A stretch of 64,000 nucleotides of DNA from Dysidea avara (GCF_963678975.1 NC_089275.1:19728220-19792219); one strand, 5' to 3'; positions 23,698 to 35,249 are shown, counted from the first letter of the stretch. The notes: generated from the letters alone by a model not told the origin. Program-made: numbers and translations.

Positions 23698-25661
23698 ATG
23701 CAGCGAGAGTTGAGTAGGCTGTCTGCATCAGTACGACTTGCTTGGCAAACTAGTGGTAAACAATTTTCAAATTCAATCGTTAGTCGTCAGCTGTCTACGT
23801 ATAATGCATCAACCATCAGTGAAGATTTCATTGTGAAGTGTCCATATGGAGACACGGTCATTCCTGAGACAAACTTATACAGTCATGTTTTCCAGCACTT
23901 TCCCAAGTATGGTAAGAAGACTGCTCTAATAGATGGTGTTACAGGAAGGGAGTACTCATACAATGAAGTACAGGAATCAGTGGTTAATATGGCATCTGGT
24001 CTAGTGAGGAGTGGTATGCAGAAGGGAGATGTGTTAGCACTAGTTTCCCCCAACAGTGTGGAATTCTGTACAACGTTTTTCTCTACACTTGCCATGGGAG
24101 GGATCATGAGTACTTGTAATCCAAACTACACCTCAGAAGAGTTAGCCTACCAGTTTAAGAACTCAAACTCAAAGTACGTAGCCACCATACCATCGTTGTT
24201 ACCAACAATACAAGAAGCAGCCAGTAAGGCAGGTTGTGTAGAGAAGATGATAGTACTGGGTGATGATGGAGGTGTGGGAGAAGGGAAGAATATGATATCC
24301 TACCAGAGTTTAGTCGATGACAGTGGATCAAGATTTCCAAGTGGCGTAAAACTGGACTACAAAAATGATATAGCAGTACTTCCATACTCCGGTGGTACTA
24401 CCGGCTTACCCAAGGGAGTGATGTTGACCCATTACAATGTCACGGCTAATATCAACCAACTCGATCATCCACAATTTGTTGATTTCACTGATCCAGATTG
24501 TTGCTTTCTTGGCGTTCTACCATTCTTCCATATCTATGCAATGGTAATGTTACTTGCAACTGGGCTGTATCAGGGCAGCACCAATGTGATTTTGCCCAAA
24601 TTTGAGCCACAGCTGTTTCTAAAGACTATACAGGATTATAGAATAAAGCATGCTTACCTAGTTCCACCACTTATATTGTTTCTTGCTAAACACCCAATGG
24701 TTGATAACTACAATCTGTCTTCTATAAGGAGCATATTCAGTGCTGCTGCTCCACTAGGAGGTGAAACAGTTACAGCTGTGAAACAGAGGCTTGGGATAAA
24801 TGTGGTCCGACAAGGTTACGGTTTGACTGAGCTTAGTCCTGTAGTGCTAACCTGTCCGTATGATGTGAACAAGCCAAGTTCGTCAGGTGTTCCAGTGCTC
24901 AACACTTATGCAAAAGTCGTCAATCCTGAAACTGGTGAAACATTGGGTCCAAACTGCGATGGAGAACTTTTGTTTAAAGGTCCACAAGTTAGTACAATAT
25001 TACATGTATTAATAGTACACCATTCTTGCTTGTTTGCTATGTATCTACAGGTAATGAAGGGTTATCTCAACAATGAAAAGGCAACTGCTGATATGATTAC
25101 TGCGGATGGCTGGCTACACACAGGGGATATTGGTGAGTTATATATAACATTAAACCACACAAAATATGCTCGATGGAATGTCTCCTAGACGTTGTAGTGA
25201 AACATGTGCCATAGTGTATGTTTGAAGTGTATGGTACACATGTCATTAAATGTCATTATTTTAAGGTTACTATGATGAGAACAATCTCTTCTATGTAACT
25301 GATAGACTGAAGGAGTTGATCAAAGTGAAAGGTTTCCAAGTAGCACCAGCAGAACTGGAGGCTCTTCTCCTCCAACATCCACACATCTCTGATGTGGCAG
25401 TTATAGGTAAGGGGATCACATGATCCAGATGATGTCAGTAGTGTTACTGTACAAGGTGTTGATGATGAGAGATCTGGTGAGCTTCCCCGAGCATTTGTGG
25501 TGAGGAGTAGTGATGAGCTGAGTGAACAAGAAGTGGAGGATTTTGTGAAGGGAAAAGTAGCAGAACACAAACAGTTAAAAGGAGGAGTAAAGTTTATCAA
25601 AGAAATACCAAGATCAGTAAGTGGGAAGACATTGCGTAGACTATTGAAAAACCCTAAATGA
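23698..25661 (+). CDS. 4-coumarate-CoA-ligase-like acyl-CoA synthetase (ANL superfamily)
   Basis: Four exons, 23698-24987, 25051-25132, 25266-25406 and 25456-25661, join in frame to 572 aa, the normal size for this family. These enzymes activate a carboxylic acid with ATP to an acyl-adenylate, then form the CoA thioester. Motifs seen: the phosphate-binding loop [10 protein letters not shown] (231-240), GYGLTE (373-378), GWLHTGDIG (about 451-459), the hinge [14 protein letters not shown], and the C-terminal catalytic-lysine motif in [11 protein letters not shown]. The first 35 residues are rich in Arg/Ser without acidic residues after Glu4, consistent with a mitochondrial presequence. There is no SKL-type peroxisomal signal (ends LLKNPK). 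An AG 12 bp before the ATG suggests an upstream non-coding exon. The natural acid substrate cannot be told from sequence. Two broken copies lie at 8975-10240 and 27480-28840. Confidence 0.9.
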
Positions 25662-25789
25662 TGAGTTGTGTGACATACAATGTTTATTTTTATAATAATT
25701 ATATTAGGTAAATGCAGTAATTTTATAGTATTATGTGACATTTATGAACATAGTTTTGGTTGAACTTCATAAGTGTTACATTGACTGAA

Positions 25790-26080
25790 ATAGTGTTGTT
25801 CCATTTCTCAGCACGGGAACTAACAACAATTTCAAGTGCCAACTAAGTCCAGTTCTAGAAGTGGAATTAATAATATTGTTATTAGATCTTAAAATTGGAA
25901 CTGTAATAAGGAGGTTGAAAGCTTTACCACACAATTGTATACCAGTTGAAATACAAAAATTTATACACTAGAAGACCTTACTGAATTTGGGGCAACTCTG
26001 GTTCCAGAACTACTATATTTACAGTATACTTCCAAAGATTCTGGTTCTAGAACTGGAATACAGTTTCCTTATGGGTATGT
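25790..26080 (+). repeat. Repeat with 'ggttctagaactggaa'-type palindromic units
   Basis: Several degenerate copies of 'agttctag.agtggaa' and 'ggttccagaact', the same vocabulary as the 41-bp tandem units at 50935-51130 and the tail at 51610-51700. Probably another copy of that element, strongly diverged. Confidence 0.45.
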
Positions 26081-26330
26081 TGTATGGTACAAGATACCAC
26101 TTGTTTCAGGAAATTTTAGTAGGATGGATACCAAATTTATTTTCAAGTTTGTAGTTCTTATATCACACACTATAAGCAATTTACAAGCTTAGGCTACTAC
26201 TGTAACAATCATTCCATGTGATGTGACACTTCACTCGGTATAAGCACAATGCATGCATGTATGGATGTTGGCAGCAAAATTTTCATATACCAGTAGTATT
26301 AATATTAACCAATGACAGATTTATGTCTGT

Positions 26331-26358
26331 GTTGTGTGTGTGTGTGTGTGGGGGGGTG
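26331..26358 (+). repeat. (GT)n microsatellite followed by a G run
   Basis: About ten GT units, then seven G. Confidence 0.85.
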
Positions 26359-27479
26359 CTGAACATCTATGCAAAAAGTATATGTGTATTGTACATGTAA
26401 TGTATGCAATGGAGTAAAATTATTGTGTCAAAAACTAAGAAGCAGTCCGTCAATTGGAAGAAATTCATCCAGAAATAAAGAGCAGTTTGAGGTTGGGGCA
26501 GTACAGACATGGAGTAATGAGCCTTCTGCATGCACAAGGAGTATATGTGCTGCTTAATTACCAGTACAAAAATGTTTGCACACTTACATATGGTTCAACT
26601 ATACTTGAACATGTACTTGGCAGGAGATGAATTTCTTTTGTTCCAGGATGGATGCAAGGTGCCCTTGAAACTGGGTTACGAGCTGCTTATCAGTTTTATA
26701 GCACCAATGAAAGTAATACTATTTTTACAATTGCAGATTTTACTGATTATGCCATATGAGCTAACTATATAAATTATTATATAGCTAACAAAGAAACGCA
26801 CATAAGAGACATGCATAGACAGAACAGTAGCAATGCAACTATTATGGCATCATGATAGCGTGTTATCTTCCTTCAACATGAAACTGCATGTGCCTCCACT
26901 ATACAAACTTGCCCTATATCAAACATCAAAGGGAATACTGTTTTTAGTAAAGGGATTTTTATTAATGGCTTGTATTATAAAAAACCAGTGTCTCACCTTC
27001 CCTTCATAGCAACTACGTAGGTATAACCAGGTATAATGTGTGGTTTCAAAACAAATTGAAACAATTCCTATAGATTCTACCAAACGTTTTAGAATTTCAT
27101 AATAGAATCATCTACTGACTGATTTAATTTACACTGACTGTTGGAGGCATAGTGTTAAAAGTTACCTGTTGTTTAAAACTTGTGTGATAGACAATGCACA
27201 AAGCCCTAGAATTTTTCGTATTTCTATATGACTTTACATCCTAATCACAATGTTGGTTTACAATGCAGTGTGTAGGTCAAAGCAGTATGCGGGTAGGTGA
27301 CAAAACCATGGTATCAATAAAATTAATGTTGGTCTTATGGTAAATACACAAATTATTCAATATGCATTGTCAATTAACAATGCAACACGTTAAATCATTT
27401 GTTACATAAAAACTATACAAATACTCTACCAAATATGCTATACACATCTAAATGCTGCATGCCGCACAACATACTAATG

Positions 27480-28840
27480 TAATTATTTACAACAGCCTAT
27501 GCAATATTTTCCTACTTGATGACTTTGGTATTTCTCTGATAAACTTTACTCCTCCTTTTAATTGTTTGTGTTCTGCTACTTGTCCCTTCACAAAATCTCC
27601 ACTTCTTGCTCACCTTCATCACTGCTTCTCTCCACAAATGCTCGGGAAGCTCACCAGACCTCTCATCATCAACGCCTTGTACTAATAGATGGTGTTACAG
27701 GAAGGGAGTACTCATACAGTGAAGTACAGGAATCAGTGGTTAATATGGCATCTGGTCTAGTGAGGAGTTGTATGCAGAAGGGAGATGTGTTAGCACTAAT
27801 TTCCCCCAACAGTGTGGAATTCTGTACAACGTTCTTCTCTACACTTGCCATGGGAGGCATCATGAGTACTTGTAATCCAAACTACTCCTCAGAAGAGTTA
27901 GCCTATATACCAGTTTAAGAACTCAAATTCAAAGTACGTAGCCACCATATCATCCTTGTTACCAACAATACAAGAAGCAGCCAGTAAGGCAGGTTGTGTA
28001 GAGAAGATGATAGTACTGGGTGATGATGGAGGTGTGGGAGAAGGGAAGAATGTGATATCCTACCAGAGTTTAGTGAATGACAGTGGATCAAGATTTCCAA
28101 GTGGCATAACTCCAGTAGTACTACCGGCTTACCCAAGGGAGTGACGTTAAGGATACGGTTTGGCTGAGCTTAGTCCTGTAGTGCTAACCTGTTCCTATGA
28201 TGTAAACAAGCCAAGTTCGTCAGGCATTCCAGTCCTCAGCATTTATGCAAAAGTCATCAGTCCTGAAACTGGTGAAACGTTGGGTCCAAACTGTGATGGA
28301 GAACTTTGGTTTAAAGGTCCACAGGTTAGCACAATATGACATGTATTAATAATACACCATTCTTGCTTGCTATGTATCTACATCAGGGCCGCCTACAGGG
28401 GGGGGCAACTGGGGAATTTTTCCCCGGGCCCCAGCCTGAAAGAGGCCCCATGAAGGGCCCCTTGAATACCTGTTTAAAAGATCGATATACTCTAATAGAG
28501 CAGTCAGATCTAAATACTCTAATAGAGCAGTCAAAGTATTCTTCAGAGGAGCAGTGTAGCAAGCTTATAGATAAGGAGATATGGTTGGTGAGGGGTAGTT
28601 ATTGTCATTGTTAGCAGATCATGACTTTTTTTTTTGGTCTTCAACTTACAGCTTGGGTGAAGTTGTGGAAACCTCCTTGCCTCTGGGGCCTCACTTTAAC
28701 TCTTTGCCCTGGGCTCCTTAATTTCTCTGGGCAGCCCTGATCTACATATAATGAAGAGTTATCTCAACAATGAAGAGGCTACTACTGATATGATTACTGC
28801 GGATGGCTGGCTACACACAGGGGATAGTGGTGAGTTATAT
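27480..28840 (+). pseudogene. Rearranged second pseudogene of the ligase gene
   Basis: At 27500-27680 the sequence is the reverse complement of the last ligase exon (gene about 25456-25640). It then switches at about 27682 to plus orientation, matching the gene from about 23925. It follows the gene to the SGGTT region, loses about 390 bp in the middle (joining near 28110-28155), resumes at 'ggtttggctgagcttagtcc', retains intron 1 (from 'gttagcaca', about 28325), is interrupted by a MITE at 28384-28739, and ends after 'ctacacacaggggata' near 28826. Stops and frameshifts are present, e.g. after SSEELAYIPV at 27918. Retained introns show DNA-level duplication; the inverted tail shows a later rearrangement. 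Confidence 0.88.
28384..28739 (+). mobile_element. hAT-type MITE with perfect 8-bp target duplication
   Basis: The insert begins CAGGGCCGCC and ends GGGCAGCCCTG (inverted, one mismatch), with ATCTACAT at both 28376-28383 and 28740-28747. CAGGG ends and 8-bp duplications are hallmarks of hAT elements. The 356-bp interior is non-coding but holds two close copies of ACTCTAATAGAGCAGTCA (28480-28534). It splits a ligase pseudogene intron. Confidence 0.85.
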
Positions 28841-28841
28841 C

Positions 28842-29280
28842 TAGGGATGCAGCAATTATGCCGGCATAATTTCGAGCATAATAGGTATGTGTGGAAACCA
28901 GGAATTATGCTAGCATTTTGAAGTGATTATAAAGCTTTAACGGTAGGAAAATCTGCAGATTGCACAATTCCGTTAAAAAGATTGAGATACTTTAATAGAG
29001 CAGTCAGAAACTCTAATAGAACAGTCACTGAATATTAGTTACTCTAATAATAAAGAAGTCGCATTGAAATGAAATACTCTAATACAGCAACCAGCTAAAG
29101 AATTCAAGACTATCTGAAGCTTCAACATCAATGAAAATGGTCTGATACAGCAATAAACTGGCATTATTAACCAATTATGGTGGCATAATTTTGGGAATGA
29201 TGAGCAATTCTCAAAATCATAATAGGTGATTTTTTTAGCACTGCTCGCTCAATTTTTGGAGCATAATAGCCTCATGCCTA
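28842..29280 (+). mobile_element. MITE with TAGGGATGCAGC-type ends carrying the dispersed motif
   Basis: The left end 'tagggatgcagcaattatgc' is matched imperfectly by the reverse complement of the right end ('gcataatagcctcatgccta'). The inner segment (28981-29095) holds about five copies or near copies of ACTCTAATAGAGCAGTCA. No gene. A target duplication could not be confirmed. Confidence 0.55.
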
Positions 29281-29437
29281 GTTTAAACTCACGACATTCG
29301 GCATAGCCGTTCTTCCATGTCAGAGTACACTGAAACACATACAAATACACAAGTACGTACAAGCTGAAAAACATACAAGACATGACAAATACAGAGCAAC
29401 ACAATTAAATAACACACACAATTAAATAATACACAAA

Positions 29438-30620
29438 TTAACTATTATTAGTCATATAGTGAGTCTTCATTAAAGTAACAAATTCTTCATGCTTGTAGAG
29501 CACTTCAAATGGTAACTTATTCCACCAGCAAGTGGCACTATGTCGAAAATATTGCTGTGTTCTAGCCAGATGATGGTAAGTGCTGTTAGCAAAATAGGTT
29601 TTACACCAAGTGTTATAGGTGTGAGAGCGACCAAATGTTATTGGACGTTGCAGTTGTAGGCAATGATGACTAAAACGGTGATGATGAAATGCTGCCAAGC
29701 TACGGATCTCAATTTCTTCTGCTATGTTATGCCAACCTAGCTGTTCACATGATACAGACACATGATCAAACTTCTTAAGGGAGAATACTACCCTCACTGC
29801 CCTATTCTGTATACGCTGTAAATGGCCAACTTGATGATTGAGAAGAGGGGTCCCCACACTGGTAGAGCATACATGATGCACAATGAAATGAGGGACTCCA
29901 TTAGCAACTTAACAGGTAGATGTTTGTGACTGCATCCAATGAGATATAAATAGTAAGACCACTTGCGACACACTTCAGACACCTGAGCTTTCCACTCAAG
30001 ACAACAAACAAAAAATTTCCTAAATAGCATTGCTGAGTGACAGCTGTAAGAGGCTGGTCATCAATCAAAACAAGAGGATATTCTGACTTTCTTTTGCTGT
30101 GCTTGGAAGAGAACCACGTCACACTTGATTTGTTAACATTAAGCCACATCTTACTCTGAGAAATCCAGTTAGAAATGAGCTCAAGGTTGTGACATAACTT
30201 CTTCTCAACTTCTTCACTGGTATCTCCAGAACAAATTGTGACCGAATTTCACAAAACAAGGCTTCCACACATCCAATTTTCTGACTTTAACCAGCTGTAA
30301 CGTAACTACTCAGCAAGCTATTGGCCTAAAATTTTCACAAAGCCCTTCCATAGCATAGTACAATACCAGGTCAAAATTTGAGACTAATGGCATACTGCTA
30401 CATTGAGTTATGGTACTTCAAAGTCATAAAAGTGGATGTGTGTGGAAGCCTTGTTTTGTCAAATTCGGTCACAATTAGAGTTGTGTCATCAGCAAACTGC
30501 AGGAGGCTACCATAGGGAGGGCATATCATTGACATATACTAAGAATAAAGTGGCCCTAAGGCATTTCCCTGTGGTATACCTCGGTATCCATGATGAAAAG
30601 GGTTAACTAACTAACAACAC
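29438..30620 (-). pseudogene. Non-LTR retrotransposon reverse transcriptase fragment, broken
   Basis: On the minus strand the pieces read, in order: GIPQGNALGPL (about 30580), FADDTT (about 30490), CSGDTSEEVEKKLC (about 30225), MWLNVNKSSVTWFSSKHSKR (30149 down), VLIDDQPLTAVTQQCYLG, KAQVSEVCRKWSYYLYLIG, and the C-terminal LQRIQNRAVRVVF..KLPFEVLY region (29881-29438). These are the palm and thumb of a Jockey/CR1-like RT. Frame changes occur near 30050 and 29890, there are stops near the 5' side, and a MITE interrupts it at 30238-30472. Confidence 0.75.
30238..30472 (+). mobile_element. 235-bp MITE with ~40-bp TIRs and AATT duplication
   Basis: The left end 'gtgaccgaatttcacaaaac' continues with 'aaggcttccacacatcca'; the right end is its reverse complement with two small differences. 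AATT flanks it at 30234-30237 and 30473-30476. It sits inside the RT coding remnant, where removing it rejoins the frame across the duplicated AATT, which supports the boundaries. Class unknown. Confidence 0.75.
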
Positions 30621-30639
30621 CCATTTGCTCCCAATAGCA

Positions 30640-31447
30640 ATATGCTTTACACTTACCAAAATTGTCAACTACGGAATTGGGATTTTTACTTATAGACTGC
30701 ATGACCTTCTAAGTGTTATGAATACAAGGAGAATGACAGGCAGTTCTGCTGTATATAGATATCAGTAACATTGTGCTCTCCATCTCCTAATACAATCCAG
30801 TGGTGGCATATTCCTTACATCACGACTGTTTCAATTGTGATATAAAGCAAACTGTCAGTTGATTTTATGTAATTCCTAGTGAGGGTTGTCTGTGTACATC
30901 GTGTATAATCGTAACTTTAATTTAAAATAATCCATTTCTTGTTGGTAAGTAGTGTTTTAAAAAGTCTGAGTTGAAGATATACATTCTCAAAGCAGTATTA
31001 TGCTGCATCATACAGTATCATGAACACACATATTTTAAACATGGAGTATAATGATCTATAAAACTGCTACACACAACTGTACATGGAGTGCATTGTATGT
31101 ATGTGAATAACCACCATAATGTGCATTACATGTAAAACAAAAAAATTTGTCATCCCAGTGGCATTTTTGTCCATATGACTATTTGGACAAAATTGCCACA
31201 TCTGCAACTGTACACGTACATGTGATAGATATTTTATGCTAACAAAGTGCAGGGGTGCTCATATAGCTCCTATATGTGTTGTACAAGTGCAAATGCTTGT
31301 AGCAAATACAACTGAAAGTGGCCTAGCATCTATAATACTGGTGCAAAAAGTACACACGTGCATATATTTCATGCACTCAATCAATTATGTAGGCATCTAT
31401 ATTTAATAGCTAATAATGTCAAACAACTACATGCATGCAAGTATATA
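30640..31447. other. 3' flank of the TRANK1-like gene with one short hairpin
   Basis: No gene is seen. A hairpin at 31158-31199 has 16-bp arms (GTGGCATTTTTGTCCA and its near complement TGGACAAAATTGCCAC) around a 10-base loop. The region probably includes the 3' untranslated region of the minus-strand gene ending at 31448. Confidence 0.5.
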
Positions 31448-34363
31448 TTAAATATCCTTATTTCCCCACTGGGCTTTGATCATTTTAATCTTTTCTTGAG
31501 AAGGATCTAGGCATCTTTTCTCTTCTGTTGACAACTTATATCCTGGCTGAAATCTGAATTCCTTAGTTCTTGCAATAAGCTTCTCTCTATCTTTTTTCTT
31601 TGTTTCTAAATTCTGCATAACAGTAAGGCTTTCTTGTGTTCTGGAAATTGCAATAGTTTCTATCTGACTACTTACTGGGTCATCAAGAAGGAAACACTCA
31701 GTTGATAAGTCCATTTTGAACTCTTTAGTACATTCAGCTGATTGCAAGTCCATCTCCTTTTTCTTTGTTTGGCTCTGCTGCAAAATGAAAGGACTTCTTT
31801 GAGTTTCTTCTTGCACCAATAGACTGGTAGAGCTTGTTTCCAAAGATGTCTCTTCCTTACATAGAGATGTTTGTTGCTCTTGCGTAGCTTTTTCCAAAGA
31901 TGTTTCTTGCTTACATAGAGATGTTTTTTGTTCTTTCGTAGCTTTTTCCAAAGATGTCTCTTGCTTACATAGAGATGTTTTTTGTTCTTTCGTAGCTTTT
32001 TCCAAAGATGTCTCTTGCTTACATAGAGATGTTTGTTGTTCTTCCATAGCTTTTTCCTGCTCTTGCAAAGCTGTTTCTTGTCTTTGCAAAGATATTCCTC
32101 TGTGTTGCAAAGATGTTTCTACCTCTTGTGATGATCTTTTGACTATTTTGTTCCAGGGTGTTTTTTGTTTTTGTAGTGATGGATCTTGTGTTTGCTGTGT
32201 TTGTAAAGGAGGAAAATTTGCCTCAATCTCTGGTAATGATGCAGAATTTTTTCCTTGCTCCTGCAATGAGGCTGAGTTTGTTCCTTGAGATTTTCGTCCT
32301 CTGTAAACAATGTATTTGAAATTAATTTCACACCTTTTAGTATAGCAAATTTCATACTGTGGAAAGTCTGCCAGTTGTACTACGTTAAAATCAAAATTTG
32401 TAAAGTCATATGTAACCATTCCTCTGGAATACTTGGTCTGTATTTCATGAACCACTTTGAATAAGTCAGCAACATTAGAAATACAGGTAACTTTTAGTAC
32501 TAGAGATATTTTATCAGCCAAATTGTCTCCTGACTGCTTTGCTAGCTGAGTGAAAGTCTTCTCACAAAGTGATTTTATATTCATATCTAAAAATGGAACT
32601 AAGTTGCCAAACAATGTAAGAGTAAGCACAAAATACCGTTCAAAGCCAAATAATTTCAGATGGTTTTTCTCTGAATGCTGTATTGCAAATGCTTTGGCTA
32701 ATAACCCATCATTACTATCATGGCTATTTCCAAGCAGTATCATAATGAGTGACTGGAGAATATGCCAAACAGCTTCTTTATCAAATGTGAGAATATAAAG
32801 CAAGTTGCAACCATTTAATTCATTAAATAAGCCTGATACAATTTGATAAGCTTCAGGAAGAATCATTGCACAGTTTTCTTCCAATAGAGAAACAATACCC
32901 AATAATCCTATCGCAACTAATTCAAGTTCTGATACAATTCTTTCAATATAATAAATTTCATTTGGTGACATGCCAACGTATGCCTCAATTCTGTTAGCAG
33001 CAAACTCTATAAACTTCATATAATTAATGCCAATAGTAATCCCCTGAAACACTGATTGTTCTAAAATATCTTGAGCATTCTTTTTAATAATGGTTTGTTT
33101 AAACACCTTTGAAACAACCATCCATGGCTTAGTTATACCTTCCACAAAGCTCTGCACTTCAGGGTGGTTGATTGGTATGTAACGAGTCCATTCAAGATTT
33201 AGTACATTTAAAAGCAGTTGAGCAGCACTGCAGGGCGCACCATTACTCACAGTGTCAAACTGTTCACAGTAGTACTTGTATTCTATAAGACGAGTACATC
33301 GTGACAAGAACTTCCAAAATGATTTTATTCCAGAATAAACAAAATGACTTTCAATCATTTCTCCAAAACTTTTATTAAGCATCACAAGCCAGTTTTCAGC
33401 TAATAATTTGATATTCTTTGCAAACAACGATTTCAGTCTTGACTCACTCAGTATAACCATACCATTGATATCTTTTTTATATTTGGACTGCAAATTACCT
33501 AAGATCTTTAAAACTAGTGGTGGAACACAGAATTCACTATGATTTCGAGCTTCAATTTTAAAGTGCTTAATCATATCTGGACTAGGGAAGGGCAAATTGT
33601 AAATATCCAAAAGATAACGCAAATTTTTTAAAACAGCTGATATTTTTACTTTTTCTGGACTATTCCAAAGACTATTGATATATGTATTAAATACCTCTGC
33701 TCTGCTGTAGCCATCTAGTCTTTCATGGATTTTAAAACACTCATCTGTATTACCTCTTAAAATTGCTAGAACAGACTTCACATCTTGAAAATTTGTAGTT
33801 GCATTTATCAAAAAATTATGCAACGTCTTAACATCTTGTAATTTAGTTTCTTCTGTGTTTGAAACCGGGTTCAATAACTTTGCTCTAATGTTCATTAACA
33901 CAAAGCAAATGTGATTGTCAAGATCACCAAACTTGGATGCAATACTTGCACCATCCTCAAATTTGTCATTTCCTTTCAGGTAGCGATATAATTCTTCCAG
34001 TCTTTCGTTGGCTTGCAATAACTCCACTACTTCATTGATAAAGTGCTCTTGCTTATAAAAACATAGTCTCTCTTCCAAATCAATGTATTGGGCAATATCA
34101 AGTGCATATCCAGGTTTGCCAATTTTTATGTAATGCTTTGCTGTTTTTAATGCCAAACAACTAACTGTGTGATTAGGGCATTTGGGAATAGTCTTAAGCT
34201 TTAATGAAATTTGTAGAGCTTCAGGCAATAAATTACCAGTTGCATCCATTAAGCAAGTGGCAATTGCTCCTTCAAAATCATTTAGCCACTTCTGAAGTTT
34301 TACAGCATCACGAAGTGCTGTAGTTGTACCAACCTGGTGATAGGCTTTAATAGCATGTCCATC
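31448..34363 (-). CDS. TRANK1-like protein, last exon (C-terminal half)
   Basis: A single 2916-nt exon (971 codons plus stop) begins at 34363 after the acceptor attgtag, in phase 0 with the preceding exon (43418). The N-terminal part (AIKAYHQVGTTTALRDAVKL and following) reads as helical TPR-like pairs, continuing the helical region after the helicase, as in TRANK1 relatives. The middle (about 34000-32400) is alpha-helical with no catalytic motif I recognise. The last 300 residues are Lys/Gln/Glu/Ser-rich and contain an 18-residue tandem repeat (TSLCKQETSLEKATKEQ type) encoded at 31845-32060. The stop is at 31448. Identification rests on continuity with the helicase exons. Confidence 0.75.
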   Translation of the reverse strand, partial: DGHAIKAYHQVGTTTALRDAVKLQKWLNDFEGAIATCLMDATGNLLPEALQISLKLKTIPKCPNHTVSCLALKTAKHYIKIGKPGYALDIAQYIDLEERLCFYKQEHFINEVVELLQANERLEELYRYLKGNDKFEDGASIASKFGDLDNHICFVLMNIRAKLLNPVSNTEETKLQDVKTLHNFLINATTNFQDVKSVLAILRGNTDECFKIHERLDGYSRAEVFNTYINSLWNSPEKVKISAVLKNLRYLLDIYNLPFPSPDMIKHFKIEARNHSEFCVPPLVLKILGNLQSKYKKDINGMVILSESRLKSLFAKNIKLLAENWLVMLNKSFGEMIESHFVYSGIKSFWKFLSRCTRLIEYKYYCEQFDTVSNGAPCSAAQLLLNVLNLEWTRYIPINHPEVQSFVEGITKPWMVVSKVFKQTIIKKNAQDILEQSVFQGITIGINYMKFIEFAANRIEAYVGMSPNEIYYIERIVSELELVAIGLLGIVSLLEENCAMILPEAYQIVSGLFNELNGCNLLYILTFDKEAVWHILQSLIMILLGNSHDSNDGLLAKAFAIQHSEKNHLKLFGFERYFVLTLTLFGNLVPFLDMNIKSLCEKTFTQLAKQSGDNLADKISLVLKVTCISNVADLFKVVHEIQTKYSRGMVTYDFTNFDFNVVQLADFPQYEICYTKRCEINFKYIVYRGRKSQGTNSASLQEQGKNSASLPEIEANFPPLQTQQTQDPSLQKQKTPWNKIVKRSSQEVETSLQHRGISLQRQETALQEQEKAMEEQQTSLCKQETSLEKATKEQKTSLCKQETSLEKATKEQKTSLCKQETSLEKATQEQQTSLCKEETSLETSSTSLLVQEETQRSPFILQQSQTKKKEMDLQSAECTKEFKMDLSTECFLLDDPVSSQIETIAISRTQESLTVMQNLETKKKDREKLIARTKEFRFQPGYKLSTEEKRCLDPSQEKIKMIKAQWGNKDI
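31845..32060 (-). repeat. In-frame 54-bp tandem repeat (about 4 copies) in the TRANK1-like exon
   Basis: Units of 54 bp (18 codons) such as 'catagagatgttttttgttc' + 'tttcgtagctttttccaaag' are nearly identical in the central copies and diverge at both ends. The length is a multiple of three, so copy-number changes keep the frame. The peptide is predicted helical and charged. Confidence 0.85.
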
Positions 34364-34714
34364 CTACAATGGAATAAATTCATGTGTGTAAGAAGTAGTA
34401 TCAGTGCTTAATATCATGAATGCTTAAGACTATATATGGTCTGTGTGCATTCACCTAAGTTACCATGACATCAAAGGAATAAACATGTGGTACTATCCAA
34501 CAGAACAACCATGTACTGCTTTTTGCTAAATTTGTCTGGTGTACCTGCCACTTCTATTTTCCTAATACTAAATGCATGGGATATTTCAAGCCTCATAACT
34601 CATTGCTCATCTCAAAGTGTTTTTTTTTACCTCCTTGGAGTTCAGAAAGGATTTTGCCAGACCTATACTTTCTCTCTAGATATATTGCCGCAACTATCTG
34701 TACAGCAAACTAAC

Positions 34715-35010
34715 CCAAATTTCAAAAATAAGCTGGCATGAAAAAAATATGATGTCGGCCAAGAAATAGCTGCAATGACATTATAATGTCAATTAATTTG
34801 TAATGCAACAAAGTATAACATAACATCATAACTTATAACATCATTGCAGCCATTTCTTGGCCACCGTGCACCTTTGATATCACACCTTTTTCATACTAGC
34901 GTATTTTTGGAAGGCATGCACCCCCTTTTCACAGCTTGGCTGTTGATTTGATATCATTCTTTTTTGTATTTGTATATGCAGGCACCAAAGCATTTGGGGC
35001 CGGCTTTTAT
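34715..35010 (+). mobile_element. Fold-back MITE copy (GGCCAAGAAATGGCTGCAATG family)
   Basis: Inner arms 'ggccaagaaatagctgcaat' (34757) and 'attgcagccatttcttggcc' (34842-34862) surround a spacer of about 65 bp. Outer homology extends to about 34715 and 34910. A tail 'tttgtatttgtatatgcagg' is shared with 40170-40190. Other copies lie at 39931-40143, 43119-43377 and, partly, near 49200-49400. Confidence 0.6.
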
Positions 35011-35249
35011 CTATCTTTTCTTATTATTCTGCACATAAACAGAAGAGCTAGATTTTAAGTACGTAGCATTTTTACTATTTAAAATCAATTTTTGTAACTT
35101 CATATTATTTGTTGAATGTTGTATATATATGACTACTCTATGTGAGGTATCTCAAAATGTGCTTGTTATGTAGTCTACACTGATGCATGGTAGGATTTTG
35201 CTTTATAAATAACTCAATGATTTGTTAATAATTTTTGAAAATATAATTT

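Noticed and set aside
25256..25741. 161-aa minus-strand frame
   Set aside because: Antisense shadow of ligase exons 3-4; the plus strand carries the conserved motifs.
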